Below the pieces are notes generated by a model that saw nothing but the letters and a program-made list of their open reading frames with translations, had not been told where the DNA came from and made no database searches. From a virus, in IMG/VR virus record IMGVR_UViG_3300020171_000001, positions 62,001 to 126,000 of that record: a stretch of DNA of 64,000 nucleotides. One strand, 5' to 3'. The number at the start of each line of letters is the position of its first letter. The first letter of the stretch is position 1. The position numbers and the translations under genes are program-made. This document shows, piece after piece, positions 31,403 through 40,600 of this stretch.

Positions 31403-32184
31403 TGGGTTCACAAGCCCGTGTATCCCGGTACCGGCCGCGGCAGCGGCGGCTGCCAGTTCCGCAGCAGCACGCCCGCGCATCCTGGTACTCCCAGGGCATT
31501 GCATCAATGCGAAACATCCTACGAGCCGTGGATAGCCCAGTGGCTTGGTCGGCTATTGCTCGGCCTCGGGCGATGGCCCTCGGGCAGTACGCCGTGTTTG
31601 TGACGGCAGCCATGTACTCGGGCATGGCTGATGCCGCGGCGCAAACGGGCCTTGGGACCATCTTCGCCACGCAGGGGAAGGACCAAGGAGCCGTACGGCC
31701 TCCGCGGCCACCGTACCAGCCTGGAGAAACGTACCGGAGACTCGCGGGGGCTATCAGCCACGTTGGCGCTCTTGCAACGCCTCCTTCGATAGCTGGGCGA
31801 TGCCACGTGGGGATCCTCAGTGGGAACGTGGCACCGGATCCCAATCCCAAGTTTCCGCTGGGTACGCCTCTGGAGGTGATTGACGCTGGCGTGAATGGGC
31901 CCACGAGGGTCCTGTCATACGACGAAACAGTACGTTCTCGGGCCTACGCCATTATGATGCGGGAGGGCCGCGGCGGATTCGGCACCCGAAAGCCCGACAC
32001 AGGGCACTTACCGGATGCCCTGGCTGTGCCATCGAGCACAATCACCGTTGTGCGGACCGGAAAGCCCATCTGGGAAACTGCCGCGCGGTCAATTCAGTCC
32101 CTGCTGAAGCAGAGCGAAGGGCTCGGCGGGCCGACGAGTGTTGTTGCTACCCTGGTTCGGCAAGCCGCGATGAAGAGACCATAG
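31402..32184 (+). CDS. hypothetical neck/tail-completion protein, 260 aa
   Basis: ATG 31402 is coupled to the previous stop. A basic N-terminus (YRPRQRRLPVPQQH), a hydrophobic/Ala-rich region (AMALGQYAVFVTAAMYSGMADAAAQTG) and a Gly/Pro-rich C-terminal half with a helical end. No family was recognised. It sits where gp10-like or tail-completion proteins are found. Confidence 0.55.
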   Translation: MGSQARVSRYRPRQRRLPVPQQHARASWYSQGIASMRNILRAVDSPVAWSAIARPRAMALGQYAVFVTAAMYSGMADAAAQTGLGTIFATQGKDQGAVRPPRPPYQPGETYRRLAGAISHVGALATPPSIAGRCHVGILSGNVAPDPNPKFPLGTPLEVIDAGVNGPTRVLSYDETVRSRAYAIMMREGRGGFGTRKPDTGHLPDALAVPSSTITVVRTGKPIWETAARSIQSLLKQSEGLGGPTSVVATLVRQAAMKRP

Positions 32185-32185
32185 G

Positions 32186-33193
32186 ATGGCCATCCCTACC
32201 ATTACAGCGGTGTCCCCGAATACCGGCGTGTCACAAGGCGGCGACCTGATCCTCATCACGGGGACCGGATTCCCAACACCGGCCATACCGGTGGCTCTAC
32301 CCACGCCGGATGTCTACCCGTCTGTTTCTGTGATGCTTGGGAGCGCATCGGCAGAGGTCGTCCGGGTCCTGAGCGCCACTGAGTTGATTGTTCGTACTCC
32401 GGATTACGAGGACAGTGTTCGTGCCTCGGCAGGCGCTGTTGGGGGACCGGTCCCCTACAACGCGTTCCCAGCCGTCGCTGTGGTTCTGCAGAACTTGGAT
32501 GCAAACGGCACCCCGGTGCCTGGTGAGAGCGCCACGCTTGCCAGCGGGTTCCAGTTCATTCGGCGGGCCCTGGGCCCCCCGCGATCCCGCGGTGTCTACA
32601 AGCGCATCCAGGACCAGGTCATGGAATGGCTGCGTCGGAATGTCTGCAAGACCGTGTCCACGGGTCGGAATAGCGAATATGCAGACGGTGCCGAGATCGA
32701 CGTGCGATTGGCCGCGCTACCGGGCATCGGCGTGGTCTGTGTGTTTGAAGAGGATCCTGGGTGGTCGCAGTTTACCGGGGGGCTTGAGGAGGTCGTCGAT
32801 CCGACCGACGCGACCCGGGTACTGGTCTACGACGGCATGAGGGCTCGCCAGGCCCGCGTGAGGCTCTTGTACGCCGGGCAGACCTACGACCAGTGCTTGG
32901 AACTCAGCGAGGCCCTGGAGGACGCTGTGGAGCGCCAGGGGTACATGGTCATGGATGCAGATCCGGATCTGTACCCCGGAGAGTCTGATCGCTACCCGAT
33001 GTTCTGGGCAGAAACTCCACGAGTGGCCAGTCGCGGCGCAGACACAGACGTGACGCATGGCCACGCTGCGTTGCTGATTCGGGGATTCCTGCTCATGTCT
33101 GATGCGCCACGAGAGCGCGCCTGGACAGTTAGCACCTTCGAAGTCGAGGAAGTTGGCATGGACGGTGGCCCACTTCGTACCACTACGACGTAG
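32186..33193 (+). CDS. tail terminator-like protein with N-terminal IPT/TIG domain
   Basis: The protein has 335 residues. Residues ~3-120 read PTITAVSPNTGVSQGGDLILITGTGFP...VMLGS...VLSATELIVRTP, a clear IPT/TIG immunoglobulin-like domain. Phages use such domains as surface decorations. The C-terminal two thirds (YKRIQDQVMEWLRRNV...RLLYAGQTYDQCLELSEALEDAV) fit a tail terminator or completion protein. The domain pair suggests a neck protein with an outward Ig-like knob. Confidence 0.65.
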   Translation: MAIPTITAVSPNTGVSQGGDLILITGTGFPTPAIPVALPTPDVYPSVSVMLGSASAEVVRVLSATELIVRTPDYEDSVRASAGAVGGPVPYNAFPAVAVVLQNLDANGTPVPGESATLASGFQFIRRALGPPRSRGVYKRIQDQVMEWLRRNVCKTVSTGRNSEYADGAEIDVRLAALPGIGVVCVFEEDPGWSQFTGGLEEVVDPTDATRVLVYDGMRARQARVRLLYAGQTYDQCLELSEALEDAVERQGYMVMDADPDLYPGESDRYPMFWAETPRVASRGADTDVTHGHAALLIRGFLLMSDAPRERAWTVSTFEVEEVGMDGGPLRTTTT

Positions 33194-33246
33194 GCGCCAC
33201 AGTGGGTCATACCTGGTAGCGGACCGAGGAGCCACGCATTATCCGG

Positions 33247-33266
33247 CTTGCGGTCGGGCTCGCAAG
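33247..33266 (+). other. inverted repeat CTTGCG-N8-CGCAAG in a 150-bp gap
   Basis: This 6-bp stem and a second one (GCACTG...CAGTGC, about 33288-33305) lie in the gap 33194-33345. Neither is followed by a T run, so a terminator is not supported; nothing else is seen in the gap. Confidence 0.35.
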
Positions 33267-33345
33267 ACCACGGGCAGGCCATGCAGGTGCACTGCGTCCC
33301 CAGTGCTATTTGCACACGGTGACGCCGGAGTTTACCATCAGGGCA

Positions 33346-33657
33346 ATGATTCGATTGAAGAACCGTGACCGGCGGCCCTTTGCCTTCAACCTCTACCACT
33401 CGGAGGTCTGCGCGGAGACCGGTGCATGCTCGTGCACTTCGGTTGTCGTTGACCTCCCCGGGGGTCTTCGCAGTGCACGTCTGGAGCCCTTGGGCGTGCG
33501 CATCGGAGGATGCCGAGATCCTCATGGGAGCATCAGCGCTCCACTCCCTGACGCCGTGGAACATCTGGGGGCTGTTCGCTCTCGCGTGCGAGACGGAAGC
33601 CTGGAAGTTCTCTCTGGTGGGGGCTACGCTCGGGTAGAAATCATCAAGCCGGAGTAG
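33346..33657 (+). CDS. small protein upstream of the sheath gene
   Basis: ATG 33346 gives 103 residues; TTG 33310 and GTG 33319 are in frame. It has a Cys-containing N-terminal part (EVCAETGACSC) and beta-rich remainder ending VEIIKPE. It lies just before the sheath gene. No family was recognised; it may be a small tail or capsid-surface protein. Confidence 0.55.
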   Translation: MIRLKNRDRRPFAFNLYHSEVCAETGACSCTSVVVDLPGGLRSARLEPLGVRIGGCRDPHGSISAPLPDAVEHLGAVRSRVRDGSLEVLSGGGYARVEIIKPE

Positions 33658-33696
33658 CCGGTCGGCACTGGCAAACACCGGAAAGGAATTTCAATC

Positions 33697-35373
33697 ATGG
33701 GTCAGGGTAGAAGCCGCATCGACAACAAGTGGGAGAGCAGTACGCTGCGAGGCATGCCCTCGAAAGACTTCGGCGTTCTCCTGGCCTTGGGCGTCACCGA
33801 GTGGGGGCCGGAGGACGTCACTGCGGTGACCTCGTTCGATGACTTCCGTACGAAGTTCGGTCGGTTCCTGACCAGCTACGACCTCGCGTTGCAGGTCTGG
33901 CTCTTCTTCAAGCTGGGCGGGACACGAGCCTACGTCAAGCGGATCTTCCACTACATCGGGCACGGCGTTGGCGACAGCGCTACCCCGGTGACAGCCGCGC
34001 GGGGAACGACCACGCTCTCCACGGCCGGGGGGCTCCCCTACGGTGTGCAGCAGACGCTGCAGGTGGACGGCCTCTACTTTGGGGCTCTCGCGCTGCGCGT
34101 GGAGGTGATCCTGGCGTCAAACGGCTCGACCGAGTATTTCGACCTGAACGTGTACCATCCCGAGTACACGCTCCCGATCGAGCACATTCGGAACGTGACC
34201 ATGGACGAGGCCTCCGTGGACTACGTCGAGGACGTGGTCAACACGTCAGTGCGACGGAGCAGCTACATCACGGTGACCGATCTGTCAGCGACGGGCACGG
34301 CCACACAGCGTCGTCCGGCGGACCTGGTCTCGCCGGTGCCCCTGTCTGGCGGGAATGATGGCCTCGCTGGCCTTGTCGATGCGGACTATACGGGCGGACC
34401 GACCAACCGGACCGGCCTCTACGCGTTCAATCTGGTCGACGAGGGGAACTTCCTGATCGTCCCGGACAACACGGTCATCGCGACGCAGAACGCGGCCACC
34501 GCGTACTGCCGAGATATCAAACAGGAAAAGGTCGTCTTCATCCCCGATGTCCCGGCTTCGCTGAGCAGTACATCGGCCGTCAACCACGTAACTGCGCTCA
34601 CCAATTCCCGGGCTCGGTCGGGCCTGGATTGGCCACGCATGCGAATTTCGAACCCGAGTAAGGCCATCTACGGGCAAAACGTGGAGACCCTGGCCGTCGG
34701 TACTTCGGGCGCCAGAGCTGGTCTCTCGGCTGCTCTTGGCAAGGGCGGCGTCTCCGGCGTCGTAGTTCCTCAGAAGATGTGGACGAACCCGTCCAACGAG
34801 GTCTTCGGCTGGATTGCCGAAGCCGTGGGCCTCGAAGGCTTGGACAGCAAACACGAGGTGCTGGATCCCACCGTGCAGGACCGTGTGACGGACTACGGGA
34901 TCAACCCGGTGCTGGTGGGCAAGCGTGGGACCGACGGTCGCTACGGCGTGTGGTTCAACGACTGCCAGACGGGGGAAGCCACTTCTGCTGTGGAACTGGG
35001 ATCCTTCGGCAACCAGGCTGGGCTTTCCCACCTGCGGTACATCTACACGGCCTATCTCCAGCAGCACCGAACGCAGGGAAACACTGAGATGCGGCGGTTG
35101 CAGATCGAGATGGCCCTGAAGACCAGCCTGGGTTCCTGGGCAGCTCTGGGCTGCTTCGCCACGACGGACGCCGCACAAGCGTTTTACGTCAACGTGGACG
35201 TGGGCGGCCAGAACATCAACAACCCGTTGGTCCAGCGACAGCAGAGGATGATCATCAAGATCGGCATCGCGTTCGCGGACCCGGCCCGGTTCATGGAGCT
35301 GGTCTTCACACGGGACAATCGCGCCGTGGAGAGCTACATGCAGCAGATCACGGCCAGCACGGGCAACGCATAA
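33697..35373 (+). CDS. contractile tail sheath protein
   Basis: The protein has 558 residues; AAAGGAA lies upstream. The start GMPSKDFGVLLALGVTEWGPEDVTAVTSFDDFRTKFG, then LALQVWLFFKLGGTRAYVKRI is the N-terminal sheath signature ('G.P.Gv.giiG...kGP...p..v.s...f...fG.......l...v..ff.nGG...yvvRv'). The C-terminal domain (GLSHLRYIYTAYLQQHRTQGNTEMRRLQIEMALKTSLGSW) is the conserved sheath core. It would form the contracting outer tube. Followed at once by the tube protein. Confidence 0.92.
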   Translation: MGQGRSRIDNKWESSTLRGMPSKDFGVLLALGVTEWGPEDVTAVTSFDDFRTKFGRFLTSYDLALQVWLFFKLGGTRAYVKRIFHYIGHGVGDSATPVTAARGTTTLSTAGGLPYGVQQTLQVDGLYFGALALRVEVILASNGSTEYFDLNVYHPEYTLPIEHIRNVTMDEASVDYVEDVVNTSVRRSSYITVTDLSATGTATQRRPADLVSPVPLSGGNDGLAGLVDADYTGGPTNRTGLYAFNLVDEGNFLIVPDNTVIATQNAATAYCRDIKQEKVVFIPDVPASLSSTSAVNHVTALTNSRARSGLDWPRMRISNPSKAIYGQNVETLAVGTSGARAGLSAALGKGGVSGVVVPQKMWTNPSNEVFGWIAEAVGLEGLDSKHEVLDPTVQDRVTDYGINPVLVGKRGTDGRYGVWFNDCQTGEATSAVELGSFGNQAGLSHLRYIYTAYLQQHRTQGNTEMRRLQIEMALKTSLGSWAALGCFATTDAAQAFYVNVDVGGQNINNPLVQRQQRMIIKIGIAFADPARFMELVFTRDNRAVESYMQQITASTGNA

Positions 35374-35406
35374 CCGAGTCCCTGACGGGGACTCCCGGAG
35401 CAAGAT

Positions 35407-35892
35407 ATGGCGACCCAGGCACGATCGCGGGAACTGGCAGCCCAGGCGTTCTTCTACATCTTCGATATGGACGGGAACCTGTCCGGGAAGGTGCGATCGG
35501 TCACCGGGGGTGACATCACTTTCGAGATCGCAACGAACCGCGAGGGCGGATCTATCTTCCCCCAGAAGATGGCCACAATCGCGGACACCGGTGAGGTCAC
35601 GCTCCAGCGCGCTGTGCTCCCTTCGGATTCCTCCTTCTACGACTGGCTGCTGGACCAGGCCGATGTTCTGGCAGACATGCCCGTGGGCTCCGGTCTGCGT
35701 GATCCGGACACCCTGCGGGATATCGTCATCGTTGGCGAAGCCCGAGACCGCACGCGCATTCTGCAGTGGACCCTGCACGGCTGCTCGGTGGCTGGCTACC
35801 CCATGTTCCAGTTCGACAACATGGGCGGGGATCTGCTCATCGAGGAACTCCGGATCGTCTATGAATGGCCCGAGGTCGATTTTCTCGGGTAA
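35407..35892 (+). CDS. tail tube protein
   Basis: The protein has 161 residues; GGAG 7 bases before ATG. It follows the sheath, as in T4 gp18-gp19. FYIFDMDGNLSGKVRSVTGGDITFEIATNREGG, then LQRAVLPSDSSFYDWL and EELRIVYEWPEVDF fit the T4-like tube family (gp19-like): 'G...v..v.G....v......G......tl.rg...d..fy.W'. It forms the inner tube for DNA passage. Confidence 0.87.
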   Translation: MATQARSRELAAQAFFYIFDMDGNLSGKVRSVTGGDITFEIATNREGGSIFPQKMATIADTGEVTLQRAVLPSDSSFYDWLLDQADVLADMPVGSGLRDPDTLRDIVIVGEARDRTRILQWTLHGCSVAGYPMFQFDNMGGDLLIEELRIVYEWPEVDFLG

Positions 35893-35916
35893 GTTTTCCA
35901 GGCATTCCACTAGCCT

Positions 35917-35952
35917 CCAGCCCCAGCCCCAGCCCCAGCCCCAGCCCCAGCC
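35917..35952. repeat. 6-bp tandem repeat CCAGCC x6
   Basis: Six perfect units lie in the 234-bp non-coding gap after the tube gene. On the minus strand they would read as Gly-Trp repeats, but no gene is supported there. They could act as a weak block to read-through. Confidence 0.9.
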
Positions 35953-36072
35953 CCCCGTAGAGCCTGTCCTGGTGCCTTTCGTGCCGTTGTATAGTTTGCC
36001 CCCGTAGCACTCCCAGAACTGCGCGGTGCTCCAGCCAACGGGTCGAGGGGGCAGAGTGCCCGCTCGCAGTCC

Positions 36073-36100
36073 TTGACAGGCCTGACAGGCATGGTAGATT
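36073..36100 (+). promoter_or_regulatory. sigma-70-like promoter, TTGACA-N16-TAGATT
   Basis: Perfect -35 TTGACA (36073-36078), 16-base spacer and -10 TAGATT (36095-36100), 26 bases before the ATG of the tail chaperone gene. It probably starts the message for the chaperone, tape measure and baseplate genes. Confidence 0.65.
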
Positions 36101-36126
36101 GGCACGAATCTGAGGAGGTCGTACCC

Positions 36127-37281
36127 ATGTCTGTCGTTTGCGAGCCATCCGGCCTTGTCCTGAATCTGCGTGCGCTGAGACCCGGAGACATCCACGATGT
36201 GTTGGAGAGCCTCCGAGGGAGCTCGGGAGCAAGCGCCAGTGGGTCCGCAGATGTCTCAGCCACGCAGCGCATTCAAGAGCGCATGCGCCGTCGTCGGCAG
36301 CAGAAGCAAGGGCACGCGGGCGAGGACATCGACGACATGCCGTCGCAGGGCGCCAAGTTCTACGCCGATTATGGCGGTGGCACCCTGGTGGGCGAGATTC
36401 TGAACCGGCTGCAGCAGCCGCCCTTCGTTCTGGATGCTGGGGCCTACGGCGGGAACCTCGTGCCGGGGCGCCCGGTTGACTTCCGCAAGTTGCTCATCAC
36501 GGACGTGGAAAGTGCTGTGTACCGCGTTCGCGAAGCCGCCGGAGTACCCCTGAGCATCCGCCCCAACTGCGGGGCCTGCGGACGACTCTCACGCGAGTCG
36601 CAGGACATCTACGTGTCCGATGTGGAGCACTGGGCATGCTCAGATCGGGGGAAGCATGCCCTGGCTGAGGGGACGCCTGTCGATGTCGAGGGGCGAGAGT
36701 GGATCGTGAGCTTGGTCCCGCCCACGCTGGCTCGGCAGAGTGCTGTGGACCGCATCTTGGCTCTGCCCACCTACCCCGTGAGCTTGCGCCTGGACACGAC
36801 CCTCTTGGCGTCCATCGGTGCCGTGATCCCGTACTGCCCCGCAGATGCCGCAGATGCCGCAGACGCTGGCAGGCCCGTGGGGGCTGGCGGGTCTGAGGAC
36901 CGCGGAGCATCAGCGGAATCGGGGGGCCCGGCGCCGGCAGCGCCTGCTGCGAAGTCCCCCACGGCCCTGGAGAGGCAAGTGCGGGAGATCAGCCTCCTGA
37001 CCCGCGGGGGGTCTGCTGAGAACTCGGTTGGTGGGCCCGGCAAGGTGCTCACGATGCCCCTGGAGATCATCCAGTGGTGGCGAAACATGGACGACTGGGC
37101 TCTCCGTGAAGACATCATGGAAGAGGTCAGCGATCTCTGGGGCGGTGTGGACTCAGAGTTCATGTGGACCTGCAAGGTCGACCCCACTGTTTGCAGTACG
37201 GAACAGCGGGGGATGGTCCCTTTGGATCTTTCGTTTTTCGGCTTGGTGAGCGTGGGTCCGCGCCGCCGCCGGAGGAAGTAG
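36127..37281 (+). CDS. tail assembly chaperone / T4 baseplate-type protein (upstream frame)
   Basis: ATG 36127 with GAGGAGG 8 bases upstream; 384 residues. PNCGACGRLSRESQDIYVSDVEHWAC (about 157-182) is a zinc-knuckle-like block. Together with the preceding 'R...d.e..vy..re..G' helix it resembles T4 baseplate-assembly proteins (gp26-like) used as tail chaperones in myophages. Between tube and tape measure one expects a chaperone pair joined by a -1 frameshift. The frame ends with basic RRRRRK, and the next frame overlaps it. It would coat the tape measure during tail growth. Confidence 0.72.
   Translation: MSVVCEPSGLVLNLRALRPGDIHDVLESLRGSSGASASGSADVSATQRIQERMRRRRQQKQGHAGEDIDDMPSQGAKFYADYGGGTLVGEILNRLQQPPFVLDAGAYGGNLVPGRPVDFRKLLITDVESAVYRVREAAGVPLSIRPNCGACGRLSRESQDIYVSDVEHWACSDRGKHALAEGTPVDVEGREWIVSLVPPTLARQSAVDRILALPTYPVSLRLDTTLLASIGAVIPYCPADAADAADAGRPVGAGGSEDRGASAESGGPAPAAPAAKSPTALERQVREISLLTRGGSAENSVGGPGKVLTMPLEIIQWWRNMDDWALREDIMEEVSDLWGGVDSEFMWTCKVDPTVCSTEQRGMVPLDLSFFGLVSVGPRRRRRK
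37233..37239 (+). promoter_or_regulatory. candidate -1 ribosomal frameshift site G TTT TTC
   Basis: In the chaperone frame the codons TTT TTC follow G. Slipping back one base gives GTT TTT and opens the frame that runs to 37625. The site lies 43 bases before the chaperone stop. Confidence 0.55.
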
Positions 37282-37625
37282 CCCAAGCCCGGGAGGACCT
37301 CCCGGAGGAACTAGCCTATTTGGCCGAGCATCCGATTCCGCCGAACTGGGTAGACTTCCTGTTCGGGTTCCCCGTGACACGCCTGGGGTACCTGAATTTG
37401 ATCCGCGCTCTTATCCAGAACGGCGGGATGACACCAGCGCTTGCCCTGGGGTCTGTTCGGGAGGCCAATGCCATGCCCCTCTCCTTGGCCACTGAATTGC
37501 TGCAGTTGATGTCTCATTCCCTTCAGGACATAATGGACGGTGCCGACTCCCCGCAGGAGACGACGTCTGATGGCCGCCGTCGCACCAGCATTGTTTCCAT
37601 GTTCCATGGCGGCGGCAAAGGATAG
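37233..37625 (+). CDS. tail assembly chaperone, downstream (-1) frame
   Basis: This frame has no start with a ribosome site and is best read as a -1 frameshift extension of the chaperone. The extension reads RLGERGSAPPPEEVAQ, then EELAYLAEHPIPPNWVDFLFGFPVTRLGYLNLIRALIQ and a Ser/Gly-rich end; ~130 residues. It has the helical content expected of the 'T' part of G/GT chaperones. It ends 8 bases before the tape measure gene. Confidence 0.62.
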   Translation, partial: VFRLGERGSAPPPEEVAQAREDLPEELAYLAEHPIPPNWVDFLFGFPVTRLGYLNLIRALIQNGGMTPALALGSVREANAMPLSLATELLQLMSHSLQDIMDGADSPQETTSDGRRRTSIVSMFHGGGKG

Positions 37626-37633
37626 AGCCTGAC

Positions 37634-40600
37634 GTGGCGCTCATAGCCAACCTCATCTCCCGGCTCACCATCGACATCCGGGTGAAACGGGCCACGCTGC
37701 AAGTCCAAGCTCTCACGGCATCGCTCGTCGGCTTGGAAGCAGCGATGGGGAACACTGTTGCTTCGCTGTCCTCTGGGGCCCTGGCATCGAGTATCGCAGC
37801 GGCCACGGGGCGATTCAAGCTTGTCGCGACGACCGCCGCAACCAATTTCAATGCAGCCACTACCGCAATCAACGGAACAACTGCCGCGCTTCGCAATGCC
37901 TCGACGGCCCTGACCGCCACGGGCACCACGATGGGCGGAACTGCCAATCGTGTCCGCGCAGCAGCGGCTGGCGGGAGCACCGTTGGCACCGTTGGCACCG
38001 TTGGCCGAGGCGGCGGTGCAGGCAAGGGCGGCCTGAACAGGGGCGGTGGCCGCCCGGGGGTGCCGCCCGGGGGCGGATTTGCCGGTGTTGCAGGTTCCTT
38101 CGTGGGCATGCTGGTGGGCGGCTATGCCCTGCAGGGCATCAGTTCGTTTCTGAACCGGTCCATGGAGATGGAAACGGCGCTGGTGCAGCTCCAGGCCATC
38201 ACACGGGCCAACACGCAAGAGATGGCTGCCTACGAGAAAAAGATCTTGGAGGTTGCCGGCGCCACGCCCTTTGACCCTGCGCAGATCGCCGAGGGCATGC
38301 TCAAACTCCGGCAAGCAACCGGGTCGAGTAAGGCGGCTCTCGAGCTTCTGGGTGCCACAGCCAATACAGCACTGGCATCGTTCGATAAACTCTCGCTCCC
38401 TGCCGCTGCGGATTTTATCGGGCAGATTTCCAAGTCGTTCGGTGGGACACCGGCCGAGGTCGGCGAACGCGCTCAGAGCATCTATCGACTCTCCCTGGCG
38501 TCAGGCACGCCCATTGAGCACTTTTCCAAGGTGGCCGGTAAACTCGGTGCTGCGGCCAAACGCGGCGGGCAATCACCGGAGACGATCTTGCGCATGTTCG
38601 CGCTCTCCGCGGGTATGACCGGTGGGGCCAAAGAAGCAGCTACGCAGCTTGAGCGCGTCTCTGGCGAAATAGGCACCCAAGGTGCCATTGAGGGCCTGAA
38701 ACAGATTGGCGTCGTCATCGAGAAGACCGAAGGGGGCATCAAGGACTTCGGAGACATCATCCTCCAGCTCGTAGAACGATGGAAGCACAGTCCGGAAATG
38801 GCCAAGGCGGCGTTGACCAAGAGCACCGGTGGGATCGACATGACCAAGACGGGCTCGCGTCGCGGGGCAGGGCAGGGCATCGGTGAAAAGTCGGTTCGCG
38901 CGATCCTCTACCCCGTGGTTCGGCTTCTCGAAGGGGTCGGCGGAGTCGGGAAAGGCGCTCAAGCCTGGAACATGCTAGGCGATGAGATGAAGAGCACTGT
39001 TGACATCATGGCTATCCTCGCTGAGCGCCGACTGAGCACGCTGAACGGGCAGCTGCAGCTCCTGGGAGAAGAGCTGGGCAAGACCGCGCGAATCGTTGGG
39101 GACATCATGGCGCCCTTCGTGCGCAGACTCGCGGGGGACCTGCAGGCCCTCACCGGGCGCTTCCAGGCTGCGTACAAGAACAGCAAGTTGTTTGCTTGGG
39201 CCGTGGACAACGTGGTTGAAGTCCTGGGCAAAGCAGTAGTTGCTTTTTCGGCAATAGCGATGGCCAAGGGTGGCTACGGCCTTGTCAAGAACGTGGCCGG
39301 GTTCACAGGTCTTACGGGGGCCGCGGGCTGGGCTATCGACAGATACAAGAACAGGGGCATGCCTTCAGCAGCTGCGCAAACCCGCGCCATGGCTATGCGT
39401 GGCCCGGTGCCCGCAGTTGCCGCGAATGCTCTTACTGGTGCTGCACTGGGTCAAGCCATGGGCGGTGTGGGGTTTGGCGCGGCTTCACTCGGGGGGAAGA
39501 TAACCGTGGGGGCCCTCGGGTTGGGCTTGGCGCTTATAAAACTGGCGGCTATCGCCGCTGCGCTCTACGTCGCGTTCAAGGCTCTCGAGTGGGTCGCTGT
39601 GAACGTCTGGTCGGTGGCCACCAGGGGCTGGAAAGGGACAGTGCAGAAGAAGCGGGAAGAGAAATGGCACGAGATCATGCGCGGGGAAGAGACAGGTGTG
39701 AAGCTAGCAAGCAATCAGAAATTGATCAAGGTCCTTCAACCCATGTCGGACTCTGACATACAGGCTGTCTCTGCCGAATTCCGGACCAAGTTCCGCAAGT
39801 CCATAGGCGAAGCCTCGCTAGACGAAATGGAATGGCTGGGATGGCGCATCACGAACCACGGCGCGCTCCTGGCCAGAGCTCTGTGGGCGTCGAACAAGGC
39901 CAGTATCGAGATGACCAAGAGCCTGGTGGACCAGGCAAAAGCGACTCATGCTCAGGTTGCCCTCCAGGAGAAGCTCAACACAGCCTACGCCTACGGGTTT
40001 ACGCGGATGAACAAGCTCATGGAGGAGGCCAAGGGCATGGCCTCTTATGTCCCCCCCGAGATAAAGTGGGGTACGCACAAGAAGGGCGAGGCACTGCTGC
40101 AGGCTGCTTTGGGCCGTGGCGACCTCGGGGACGCCGAGCAGCGCCTGGTCATGTCGGCGCTGAACATTGGCCAGCAGATGCAGCCCCTGGTGGAAAGCTC
40201 CGTGGCAGGAAATATAAGCACGGAAGACCATGCTACGCTCACCCGACTGGCGGAACTCTGGCAGATAGCCTTTACGCAACTTGCTCGTCAGCGCGTGGGC
40301 GGATTCTCGCTGGACTTCGCTGGGAAATACGGGGCAGACGTCCTGTCGCAGATCACGGCGATTGGCACGGAGCAAAACCGGCACTACAGCCGTGGCCTCG
40401 GTGCGCTCACCCACGGGCAGTTCCTGGATCGGGCCAATCCCGCCATGTTCATCCCCGGCTGGGACCAGAGCGCCCTCGGGTACCAGCCGATACCCGGCTG
40501 GTCCGATGTACTCCAGGGGCCGTGGAATCGCCAGTACACCAACCCGACCGTGGATCCCAAGACGGGTCGGCCGATCGGCGCCCGAACGTCTGAGAACGAC

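Noticed and set aside
34285-36195. 636-codon open frame on the minus strand
   Set aside because: It is antisense to the sheath and tube genes, which are clearly coding; its Gly-Trp run is just the CCAGCC repeat.
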